The notes below the pieces were generated by a model. That model was not told the origin of the DNA, searched no databases, and worked only from the letters and a program-made list of their open reading frames with translations. This document shows positions 1 to 7,290 of a DNA stretch of 10,924 nucleotides, piece after piece; within the stretch, counting starts at the first letter, position 1; every line of letters begins with the position of its first letter. Source of the DNA: Desulfotignum sp. (GTDB lineage Bacteria; Desulfobacterota; Desulfobacteria; Desulfobacterales; Desulfobacteraceae); assembly GCA_011390235.1 (NCBI GenBank), contig JAABSS010000396.1, forward strand, positions 1 through 10,924, written 5' to 3'. Made by a program: the position numbers and the translations under genes.

Positions 1-2487
1 TTTGAGCTGGAGGGTGTTGCCCAGTTCATTGGACAGGCAGGTGGCGATCACCACAGCGGTTTTCTGCGGGTCCTCACAGATCAATTTGTCGTTTTCATCC
101 AGCAGGCCGGCAGTTTCCACCGCCTTGTAGGCGGTTTCAAGCACCATCTGCTGGCTGCGAGACAACCGTTTGGCCTTGTCCGGGGCATACCCGAACCGTT
201 CAAAATCAAATGAAAAATGGTCCACAAATCCTGCCAGGGTGGTATAGGTTTTGTCTTCTGCATCCCGGTCCGGGCTGTAATACAATTTGTGGTCAAACCG
301 GTCATCCGGCATCTGCTTTATGGAATAGCGTTTGTCCAGGATGTTTTCCCACAGCTGATCGGGTGTATCAGCATCCGGCAGGGTGCAGCCGATGCCTACC
401 ACAGCAATTTCATCGTTGATCCTGTTTTTTCTGCCTGAAAATATCTCCAGCTGGTTTACATGGTGAAACAACCGGGATTTGGCTGTAAAATAGGTGTCAT
501 GGATCTCTTTTATGGTGATGCTGTCTGTAAAAAACGCCAGGCTGTCTCCCACCAGAAAATTGCCTTTTTCCCGGTGGTCTTCATCCTTGAACCAGGTATA
601 ATGTTCTTTTCCCGGCCGTTTGAAATCAGGTAAAAATCCCTTGGCACCGATGAGCAGGGACCCGATATTTTTCTTTTCAAAGGACCGCTTGCGCTGATCC
701 AGGCTGATATTTTCCCGGATCATGGAGTCTTCGAGTTCCTTCATCATTTTGGCAAACCGTGTGGGGGCGGTGCGGGAAGCCAGTCCCAGGCTCTTGCCGA
801 TGACCACGGTTTCATTTTTTTCAACGATGATATCCTGGTATTGCTTTGTCACACTTTTTGTGTCCACAATCTCTTTGGAAAACAGATAGGCTGTTCCCAC
901 CTGAAGCCCGATGCAGGCCCCTTTTGCCGCCAGAAATGACGTCATGCCGGAAATGAAAAAAGAAGCAAAACAGGTGGAGATTCCACCGGCAAACACCAGA
1001 GACAGTCTGGACACATCCTGGTTTTTTGCCACCAGTTTTTCAATGGCTGCCTCCCAGAGCACCAGAGAGGACAAAAATCCCACATGGCCCCCTGCTTCTC
1101 CCCCTTCAAAAATAAACCGGACACACCCGCTTTTTATGGCATTTTCCATCATGGAAACAGAAGGGGTGTGCAGATAGGTTTTGGTGCCGGCCGCCTCAAG
1201 CTCCCGCACCTGGGAGGGAATACCGCCGGCAAACAGCGCATAGGGAATTTTGTATTTCTTGACCATGTCCAAATGCTTGTGCACCATGGGATTGAAGGCT
1301 TCTATGCCCACAAGACCGGCCCCGCAGTTTGGTACTTTTTCTTTTCCCCGTGACAGCATGTCATCTGCCAGAGAGGCGGGCAGAGATCCCACTGCAAAAA
1401 ATGGCAATGCCCCTGCTTCCAGAACCTTTGCGGCAAAATCCGGGTTGTCTGATATATTGGCCATAGGTCCCTGGATCAGGGGAAGGCGGGTGTTGTGGCT
1501 TCGGGCAAAGGCCGAATTTTCCGTCACCGGATCAAATTGGTCCACATAATCCAGATTTTTACCGATAGCGGTGAAAAAATGCTGAATCATATCAGATAAT
1601 TTATTGGATTCTTTTACAAAATTTCTGGCAAACAACCCATCCTGGCCCATGTAGAAAAGCGATTGCACAAACGGCGCATCCTGGCTGTCAATGGCAATGA
1701 TTTCTTGGGCTATACGCGCATACAGTTTTTTTTCGCCGTCTTTGTGCGCACCAAAAAGCACGGCCTGCTGTTTCAACTCTTTGACAATTTTGGTGCCCAG
1801 CTTGGCAAAGACCCGGAACACCTGTTTGTCCTGGATGCTTATTTCCGTGGAATCTCCTTCTTCCACCATGGCCAGCAGATTCTTGAACGCCGGAGATACC
1901 GGTGCTTCATCCGCCAGCAGCACCTGGGTATCCATGACAAAACCAGCTGCACCTGCCGCCAGCATGCCGGCAGCGGTGTACCGGCCCACCCCGCCATGGA
2001 TGAACACCGGCCGGTCCTGATTTTTCAGATACCATTGCATGAGAATAAAAGAAGAATATTTTGATACCTGCCCGGCGGCTTCATTGCCTTTGAGCACCAG
2101 GGCGTGGGGGTCGGCTGCGGCAATGATGTCCACAAGGCCGATATCCCTGATTTCCAGGAGCAGCTTTGTCTCCCCCAGGTCTGTCTTTCGGGGCAAAGGA
2201 TCTGTTTTTGAAACCGGAACAACTACAAGGTCCAGGTTAGAAAACGCTTTTTCCTTTAGATCTTCCAGCAAAAGGGGATCAGGTGTTGAAAGGCGCAGAC
2301 CGAAACTGATATTTTCTTTGGCCAGCTGCGCCGTTTTTTCCAGAATGTCCTCTCTGGTCAAAAATTCGGTGTCAAACACAGGCAGTGCACCGGCTGCATA
2401 AATAGCGGTAAAATATGGAATATCAAATACCTTGACCGGGGTATAAATCATCAAAGGCAGTCTTGCGTGCAATACTCTTGTTATCAT
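1..2487 (-). CDS. Type I polyketide/PUFA-like secondary-lipid synthase, N-terminal part (PfaD-like x2 + ketosynthase), truncated by window edge
   Basis: An open frame of exactly 829 codons starts at ATG 2487 (AGGGAG seven bases upstream) and leaves the left edge without a stop. Residues 1-300 form a first nitronate-monooxygenase/PfaD-like barrel with a glycine-rich FMN-phosphate-type segment FIHGGVGRYTAAGML (163-177). Residues about 330-600 form a second, better preserved barrel: LIQGPMANISDNP (337-349), FEGGEAGGHVG (460-470, H468), FAGGIST (500-506) and IGLQVGTAYLFSKE (526-539), the last typical of PfaD enoyl reductases. From about 692 a ketosynthase begins (IAVVGIGCTLPDADTP, then DDRFDHKLYYSPD); its catalytic Cys lies outside the window. 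Large PKS/PUFA-type synthases with N-terminal reductase barrels followed by KS are a known layout from family knowledge; further AT, ACP and KR domains are expected beyond the edge but not seen. The product is probably a long-chain or polyunsaturated acyl chain (inference). It is divergent from a sigma-54 activator and a phospholipid acyltransferase, which fits a lipid role. Confidence 0.88.
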   Translation of the reverse strand, partial: MITRVLHARLPLMIYTPVKVFDIPYFTAIYAAGALPVFDTEFLTREDILEKTAQLAKENISFGLRLSTPDPLLLEDLKEKAFSNLDLVVVPVSKTDPLPRKTDLGETKLLLEIRDIGLVDIIAAADPHALVLKGNEAAGQVSKYSSFILMQWYLKNQDRPVFIHGGVGRYTAAGMLAAGAAGFVMDTQVLLADEAPVSPAFKNLLAMVEEGDSTEISIQDKQVFRVFAKLGTKIVKELKQQAVLFGAHKDGEKKLYARIAQEIIAIDSQDAPFVQSLFYMGQDGLFARNFVKESNKLSDMIQHFFTAIGKNLDYVDQFDPVTENSAFARSHNTRLPLIQGPMANISDNPDFAAKVLEAGALPFFAVGSLPASLADDMLSRGKEKVPNCGAGLVGIEAFNPMVHKHLDMVKKYKIPYALFAGGIPSQVRELEAAGTKTYLHTPSVSMMENAIKSGCVRFIFEGGEAGGHVGFLSSLVLWEAAIEKLVAKNQDVSRLSLVFAGGISTCFASFFISGMTSFLAAKGACIGLQVGTAYLFSKEIVDTKSVTKQYQDIIVEKNETVVIGKSLGLASRTAPTRFAKMMKELEDSMIRENISLDQRKRSFEKKNIGSLLIGAKGFLPDFKRPGKEHYTWFKDEDHREKGNFLVGDSLAFFTDSITIKEIHDTYFTAKSRLFHHVNQLEIFSGRKNRINDEIAVVGIGCTLPDADTPDQLWENILDKRYSIKQMPDDRFDHKLYYSPDRDAEDKTYTTLAGFVDHFSFDFERFGYAPDKAKRLSRSQQMVLETAYKAVETAGLLDENDKLICEDPQKTAVVIATCLSNELGNTLQLK

Positions 2488-2560
2488 GGTATATCTCCCT
2501 TATTAGTATCCTGATTTTTCGCGGGATCCTGTTTGTAAAGTGATTTCAAAAAAATATACT

Positions 2561-2576
2561 ATCAAAAATCATGCCA
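2561..2576 (-). promoter_or_regulatory. Candidate sigma-54 (-24/-12) promoter of the synthase gene
   Basis: Read on the minus strand the site is TGGCATGATTTTTGAT, against the sigma-54 consensus TGGCACG-N4-TTGCW. The -24 half (TGGCATG) and the TTG of the -12 half match at correct spacing; the C after TTG is A here. Transcription would start near 2550, giving a leader of about 60 bases before the ATG at 2487. A sigma-54 activator is encoded immediately divergently, which makes the match more credible. The imperfect -12 GC is the main weakness. Confidence 0.5.
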
Positions 2577-2643
2577 TTGAAACAGCAAGTATTTAAAAGC
2601 CTGAATTAAAATGATTTTCTGCTTCTGTCCCTGATAAATTTTT

Positions 2644-2670
2644 AATGCTTGCATGTTTTGTTATTGCATT
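2644..2670. promoter_or_regulatory. Possible activator-binding repeat in the divergent region
   Basis: TTGCAT occurs twice (2649-2654 and 2664-2669) in an otherwise AT-rich stretch, and AATGC (2644-2648) is mirrored by GCATT (2666-2670). The cluster lies about 70-95 bases upstream of the candidate -24 element, a usual distance for an enhancer site of a sigma-54 activator. The repeats are short and could be chance. Confidence 0.2.
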
Positions 2671-2677
2671 TTATGAA
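2649..2677 (+). promoter_or_regulatory. Weak candidate sigma-70 promoter for the activator gene
   Basis: TTGCAT (2649-2654), a 17-base spacer and TATGAA (2672-2677) give a weak -35/-10 pair. Transcription would begin near 2684, downstream of the alternative TTG start at 2680, which agrees with translation beginning at ATG 2722. It overlaps the repeat described for the same region, so activator autoregulation is possible. Hexamer matches are only partial. Confidence 0.25.
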
Positions 2678-2721
2678 CATTGCCTGTACAAAAATCCACA
2701 TTGTTACCCGGAGAGATAGTT

Positions 2722-4200
2722 ATGAAAAAAGCTGCACTGACACAAAAAGAGCGCCATTTTTTTAAAACCGTTTATAATGCTGCCTTTGCCAACCCTTTCA
2801 GTGATTTAAGAGAACGCCTGGACCAGAAAATTGCCGGATTGTTCCCATCCGCTGCCCGCAGGGAAAGCAAAGACATGTGCGTTCTGGAGGTAGACCGGCA
2901 GCTGCAGAAGCTGGAACGTCAGAACAGGGAAAATATCAACCAGTATGCCGGAGAAGACAAAGAAGTATTACGGGTGGTATATCTGTTTGATATTTTTCAT
3001 AAATTCCGGGACCATTTCGACCTTTTGATACAAGACCAGATAGCTGCCCAGCATGACCCTGTACCGGTAAACTTTGTGGATGAAGCCAGAAAAATGATGG
3101 TGGAGAAAGGCTTTTCCCTGGATGCATTCTACCATTATTTCGCCCTGTCTTTTCAGCTGCGGCGGGCCTTTTATTTTATTTCCAAAACCCTGGTGGGCAG
3201 CAGTTTGTGTATGAAAAAGTTCAAAAAGCATCTCTGGTACAATGTCTTTACCTATAATATTGAACTGTATGACCAGCATCTTTGGAATAAAATGGAAGAT
3301 TTTTCCACCCTTTTACTGGGGGAAACCGGCACTGGAAAAGGCACTGCTGCCAAGGCCATCGGCATGAGCGGCTTTATTCCCTTTGACGAAAAACGCGGCT
3401 GTTTTTCTGAAAGTTTCACCAAAACCTTTTCTTCTTTAAACCTGTCCCAGTATCCGGAAACCCTGCTGGAATCAGAACTGTTCGGCCATACCAAAGGAGC
3501 GTTCACCGGCGCGGTGGAAGATTACCGGGGGGTGCTGGACCGATGCAGCCCCCATGGTGCCATCCTGCTGGATGAAATCGGGGAAATTCCCGACCACATC
3601 CAGGTCAAACTGCTGCGGGTTCTTCAGGAAAGAACCTTCACCCCTGTGGGTGCACATGCCCCATCCCGGTTCAACGGGCGTGTCATTGCCGCCACCAACC
3701 GTCCCAGGCAGGAAATTATAGAGGGCAACATCTTCAGAGAAGATTTTTACTACCGCCTGTGCTCGGATATTATCGAAGTGCCGCCGCTGCGGACCAGGAT
3801 TCAGCAGTACCCTCTGGAACTGGACGATCTGCTGGATTTTACCATTCTGCGCATGACCGGTATCCAATCTTCAAAAATTATTTCCAAAGTCAAAAGAATT
3901 ATTGACCGCCGCCTGGGAAACCATTATAGCTGGCCGGGAAATGTCAGGGAACTGGAACAATGCGTCAGAAGTGTGCTGCTCAGGCGGGACTACTTGGGCA
4001 AACAACAGATTGATGACCCGTCCCTTGCACATTTTCTCTGCCAGGGCATCCAGACACAGGAACTGTCGGCTGCAGATCTTTTGTCCGCCTATTGTACCCT
4101 TTTGTATAACAGCCTTGGCACCTATGAAAAAGTGGCCCGGAAAACAGGCCTGGACAGACGAACGGTTAAAAAGCATATCATGAACCAAAAAAATGCCTAA
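2722..4200 (+). CDS. Sigma-54-dependent AAA+ transcriptional activator (enhancer-binding protein)
   Basis: A 492-residue protein. The central AAA+ domain (about 190-415) carries Walker A GETGTGKG (200-207), the sigma-54-contacting loop GAFTGA (259-264), Walker B ILLDE (281-285), the FREDFYYRL arginine-finger segment (338-346) and SWPGNVREL (403-411). The C-terminus holds a Fis-type helix-turn-helix, around 460-488 (YEKVARKTGLDRRTVKKHI). All features for remodelling sigma-54 holoenzyme are present, so it should be an active activator. Residues 1-190 are largely helical and match no receiver, PAS, GAF or CARF pattern I recognise, so the signal is unknown. ATG 2722 is preferred over an in-frame TTG at 2680 because GGAGA (2710-2714) sits seven bases before it. 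It is followed 8 bases later by an acyltransferase gene and is divergent from the lipid synthase, its likely target. Confidence 0.92.
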   Translation: MKKAALTQKERHFFKTVYNAAFANPFSDLRERLDQKIAGLFPSAARRESKDMCVLEVDRQLQKLERQNRENINQYAGEDKEVLRVVYLFDIFHKFRDHFDLLIQDQIAAQHDPVPVNFVDEARKMMVEKGFSLDAFYHYFALSFQLRRAFYFISKTLVGSSLCMKKFKKHLWYNVFTYNIELYDQHLWNKMEDFSTLLLGETGTGKGTAAKAIGMSGFIPFDEKRGCFSESFTKTFSSLNLSQYPETLLESELFGHTKGAFTGAVEDYRGVLDRCSPHGAILLDEIGEIPDHIQVKLLRVLQERTFTPVGAHAPSRFNGRVIAATNRPRQEIIEGNIFREDFYYRLCSDIIEVPPLRTRIQQYPLELDDLLDFTILRMTGIQSSKIISKVKRIIDRRLGNHYSWPGNVRELEQCVRSVLLRRDYLGKQQIDDPSLAHFLCQGIQTQELSAADLLSAYCTLLYNSLGTYEKVARKTGLDRRTVKKHIMNQKNA

Positions 4201-4208
4201 GGAGGCCC

Positions 4209-5090
4209 ATGCTTTCTTTTTTGCCCCCTCCCCTCAAAGGGGTATTGTCATTTATGCTGTATCTCATAAACACCATTGTTCTCACTGTGCCGTTGATCCT
4301 GGTATCTTTGTTTAAATTTGTCCTTCCCTTTCAACCCGTGGTCGTGGTACTGGACAGGATACTTATGGCCATTGCCGGCCTGTGGATTCACATCAATTCC
4401 TGGAACACAGATCTGTTTTGCCGTATTGACTGGGACATCCGCGGGCTTGAGCAGCTCAACCCCAAAGAATGGTATCTGGTTTTGTCCAACCACCAGTCCT
4501 GGGTGGATATTCTGGTGCTCCAGAAAACATTGAACAAAAAAATTCCCATGCTTAAATTTTTTTTAAAAAAAGAACTGATCTGGGTACCGTTTTTAGGGCT
4601 TGCATGGTGGGCACTGGATTTTCCCTTTATGAAACGGTATTCCAAAGACTTTCTGGCCCAAAATCCCCATCTGAAGGGAAAAGACCTGGAAAGCACCAGA
4701 AAGGCCTGTAAAAAATTCAAATATATTCCGGTATCCATCATGAATTTTGTGGAAGGTACCAGATACACCCCGAAAAAAGCCGAAAATTCCGCATTTTCCC
4801 ATCTGCTTACTCCCAAAGCCGGAGGCATTGCCTTTGTTCTGGGTTCCATGGGCGAATACCTGAACAAAATTATTGATGTCACCATTGTCTATCCCGGCAG
4901 AACACCCAGCTTCTGGACATTCATTTCCGGCAGGACCCAAAAAATTATTGTGGATCTGCATGTATTTGAGGTGGGAGAGCATCTAAAAGGGGATTATTTT
5001 ACTGATCCGGATTTCAGGGACAGGTTCTGCCAATGGCTCAACCAGCTCTGGCAGGAAAAAGACCAGAAAATTGACCGGCTGCTGTCCTGA
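4209..5090 (+). CDS. YihG-type 1-acyl-sn-glycerol-3-phosphate acyltransferase (PlsC/LPLAT family)
   Basis: A 293-residue membrane acyltransferase expected to transfer an acyl group from acyl-ACP or acyl-CoA to lysophosphatidate on the cytoplasmic face of the inner membrane. The catalytic H(X)4D motif is NHQSWVD (H95, D100); the substrate-binding FxEGTR motif is FVEGTR (180-185); PKAGGIAF (202-209) follows. WVPFLGLAWWALDFPFMKRYS (125-145) and the C-terminal CQWLNQLWQEKD closely resemble E. coli YihG as I remember it, so it is placed in that subfamily rather than with canonical PlsC. An N-terminal hydrophobic segment (about 9-40) anchors it. The start at 4209 follows TAAGGAGG, which overlaps the preceding stop and leaves only three bases before ATG; an in-frame ATG at 4254 is an alternative, but the LPPPLKGVLSF leader looks like part of the family. 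Co-transcription with the activator and proximity to the synthase suggest it esterifies the synthase product (inference). Confidence 0.9.
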   Translation: MLSFLPPPLKGVLSFMLYLINTIVLTVPLILVSLFKFVLPFQPVVVVLDRILMAIAGLWIHINSWNTDLFCRIDWDIRGLEQLNPKEWYLVLSNHQSWVDILVLQKTLNKKIPMLKFFLKKELIWVPFLGLAWWALDFPFMKRYSKDFLAQNPHLKGKDLESTRKACKKFKYIPVSIMNFVEGTRYTPKKAENSAFSHLLTPKAGGIAFVLGSMGEYLNKIIDVTIVYPGRTPSFWTFISGRTQKIIVDLHVFEVGEHLKGDYFTDPDFRDRFCQWLNQLWQEKDQKIDRLLS

Positions 5091-5102
5091 CCGGGATGTA
5101 TT

Positions 5103-7274
5103 TTAGATATTTGTCACCTGCAGTTCATAGATCTGATGGGCTTCATCACTGCCGGCTTTAAGAACTTCCATGATCTTGGCACGACGGACAAGGTCTTTGA
5201 CCACCATTTCACTTTGCCTGCCCTTGATGATGGTTCCCGGCTGAATGCTGCCATCTACCTTGACAACGGGATTTCCCGGATTTTCCATGGACCAGCTGGT
5301 CAGGTTCCTTTTTTCTTCAAACAGATCCACCAGGCTGGTATTAAGAACTTTCATCTGGTTTTCAATACCCTCCATGGAAGATTCAATGGACTCAGATTTT
5401 TCAAAGCTCTGGTCCAGCTGTTTTTCTGCATTTTTTGCCTTAGCCTCCAACTGAACAATCTGCTGTCCAAGCTCAGCAATGGCATCAGTTTTGTCCGGCT
5501 GGGATTGCAGATCTTTAATTTCCTTATTAAGCTTTTCCTTGTCAAGCTGGGAGCGGTCCTGAATATGGGCCAGTTTTGTGATATGTTTTTGAAGTTCCGT
5601 ATTCTGCTCATTCAATCGGGCCTGCTTTTCTTCCCCGGCCGCAATTTTATCTTTCAGCTGCTTGACTGTGTCCTGGATAAGTGCGATTTCTTTTTCAAAA
5701 AAGGCATCATACCCTACCTTTACCATGCAGGCAGCAGCAGTCTGGGTGCCGATATTCTGTGCCACCATTCCCATCTTGGCGGTTATTTTGGAAGAAATGA
5801 GCTTACCGCTTTCAATAATACAGGAGCCTGAACATTCTATAGTGGAATCCACAACCTCTTTGGGGACATGGACATTTCCCATGCAGATGATCTCAGATTT
5901 ATGGATAAATTTTGCCGTGACATCGCCTTTGGCATAAATTCTGGCTTCGTTGATTCCACCCTTGACATGTACATTTCCCTCAGCCGTTACAATACCCCCA
6001 TCAATTTCCACACTGGTGATATCATTGCCTTTTACCTGGAAACCGGCTTTGATACATCCGTTCACAGTGACATTACCACTGTATTCAATATGACCGGTTT
6101 CATAATCCACATCACCTTCTGTGGCATATTCTTCATGGACAAAAATTATCCCGGACAATGAAAATTTGGGAAATCCGGTGACGTCAGCCAGGATCTTGAG
6201 TCCGTCTTCAGATAACTTTGCCCCTTTGCCGAAACGCAAATCAATATCGTTACCAGGTGCCGCTTCTACCTCCTCGCCAAAAATATTATGACCCTGTCTG
6301 GATGCCACCATCGGCGTTTTTTCCGCCAGAACGGTCCCGGCCTGGACATGCGGGACAGTGCCCCGCTGTTTGAAATCTATATTACCATCAGTATCGAGCC
6401 CCCCGGCCCCGAGATAGTCGATATTAAAGAAAAATTCGACCCTTGCATCTTTGCCCTGTATGGGACGAATTCCCCTGGCTACCCGGAATGCCTTGGTTTT
6501 AAACCCGCTGGACTGGATAAATCCATTCATCATTTCATCAGACACGATGCCGGACACTATGCCTTTTTCAGCCAGGGCCTCTCTGATATCCGAAGCTGTG
6601 ACATCTGAATCAAATGCATCGGTTTTTGTCAAAAATGCCCCCATGGCATCCCCTGCCAGCTGCAGCTGGATGCCATAGGGCATAATCTCAGGCTCCAGCA
6701 TGGCAGAAGAAGTATGTTTGTCTTTCATCGGATTTTCAGAAGGTGGATCAGACCCGGTCTCATCCGAAGGGGCTTTTTCTGCCGCAGCCTGGTCTGATGA
6801 AATGGCTTCTGCACCCGGTCCTGGTTCGGTTTCACCCGATTTTTCCGGGCGAAGTCTGCGTTTTTGCATCTTTAAGATATAGTCCCGCTGCCGTTCGGTC
6901 ATCATACAGGACTCCACCAGCATGTCACCAATGAGGCGGGGCTTGACGCCACTTTTCATATCTGCCTGCTGCTCTTCCAGGACCAATTGCAAAACACTTT
7001 GATTAATAATGCCTTTTTGTACAGCAATACCCCCGAAACGAAATTCTTTTTTCCGTATATCAAGGGCTCTGGCAGCCATGGACAGGCGCTGAATATTCTG
7101 GGCTGAAACCATTTCTTTGGAAAGCAGGTACTCCTTGAGACAGGCAGCAGCATCTTCGGATTCTTTACATGCTGCCAGTCCTGCTTCGAGTTCGGCCTGG
7201 GTGATCAATTGGTTTTTTACTGCCAGCAGCCCTATCATGGGACAATTCTGGTTTTGATCAGATTGTTCGGCCAT
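5103..7274 (-). CDS. FapA-like DUF342 protein with N-terminal repeat module and coiled coil
   Basis: A 723-residue cytoplasmic protein without signal peptide or membrane segment. Residues 11-137 contain two copies of a helical module (GLLAVKNQLITQAELEAGL and GGIAVQKGIINQSVLQLVL), resembling the small repeats at the N-termini of GspE/PilB-like ATPases. An acidic, Pro/Ser/Ala-rich linker (about 141-195) follows. Residues 200-525 are the DUF342 (FapA) region: HNIFGEEV (329-336), then short Gly/Val-rich strands such as GHIEYSGNVTVNG (394-406) and GGIVTAEGNVHVKGG (426-440), typical of a stacked beta-helix. A long coiled coil spans about 525-660, and VVKVDGSIQPGTIIKG (670-685) completes the domain. 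FapA proteins are linked to polar flagellar assembly or protein localisation; a specific role here is unknown. AAAGGAG lies six bases before ATG 7274. It is last in the parAB-ispH operon, 16 bases after the ispH-ubiA stop, and ends 12 bases from a convergent gene. Confidence 0.82.
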   Translation of the reverse strand: MAEQSDQNQNCPMIGLLAVKNQLITQAELEAGLAACKESEDAAACLKEYLLSKEMVSAQNIQRLSMAARALDIRKKEFRFGGIAVQKGIINQSVLQLVLEEQQADMKSGVKPRLIGDMLVESCMMTERQRDYILKMQKRRLRPEKSGETEPGPGAEAISSDQAAAEKAPSDETGSDPPSENPMKDKHTSSAMLEPEIMPYGIQLQLAGDAMGAFLTKTDAFDSDVTASDIREALAEKGIVSGIVSDEMMNGFIQSSGFKTKAFRVARGIRPIQGKDARVEFFFNIDYLGAGGLDTDGNIDFKQRGTVPHVQAGTVLAEKTPMVASRQGHNIFGEEVEAAPGNDIDLRFGKGAKLSEDGLKILADVTGFPKFSLSGIIFVHEEYATEGDVDYETGHIEYSGNVTVNGCIKAGFQVKGNDITSVEIDGGIVTAEGNVHVKGGINEARIYAKGDVTAKFIHKSEIICMGNVHVPKEVVDSTIECSGSCIIESGKLISSKITAKMGMVAQNIGTQTAAACMVKVGYDAFFEKEIALIQDTVKQLKDKIAAGEEKQARLNEQNTELQKHITKLAHIQDRSQLDKEKLNKEIKDLQSQPDKTDAIAELGQQIVQLEAKAKNAEKQLDQSFEKSESIESSMEGIENQMKVLNTSLVDLFEEKRNLTSWSMENPGNPVVKVDGSIQPGTIIKGRQSEMVVKDLVRRAKIMEVLKAGSDEAHQIYELQVTNI

Positions 7275-7290
7275 ACTGTTCTCCTTTGTT

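Noticed and set aside
1663..2064. Plus-strand 133-residue open frame
   Set aside because: Lies antisense to the conserved first reductase barrel of the synthase; its translation has no recognisable motifs.
2680..2721. TTG start extending the sigma-54 activator by 14 residues
   Set aside because: No Shine-Dalgarno before it, whereas ATG 2722 has GGAGA seven bases upstream.
5088..5105. Bidirectional terminator between the convergent acyltransferase and DUF342 genes
   Set aside because: Only 12 bases separate the stops and no stem plus T-run is visible.
5136..5831. Plus-strand 231-residue open frame rich in Phe and Leu
   Set aside because: Antisense to the Lys/Glu-rich coiled coil of the DUF342 protein; its hydrophobic look is a by-product of that composition.
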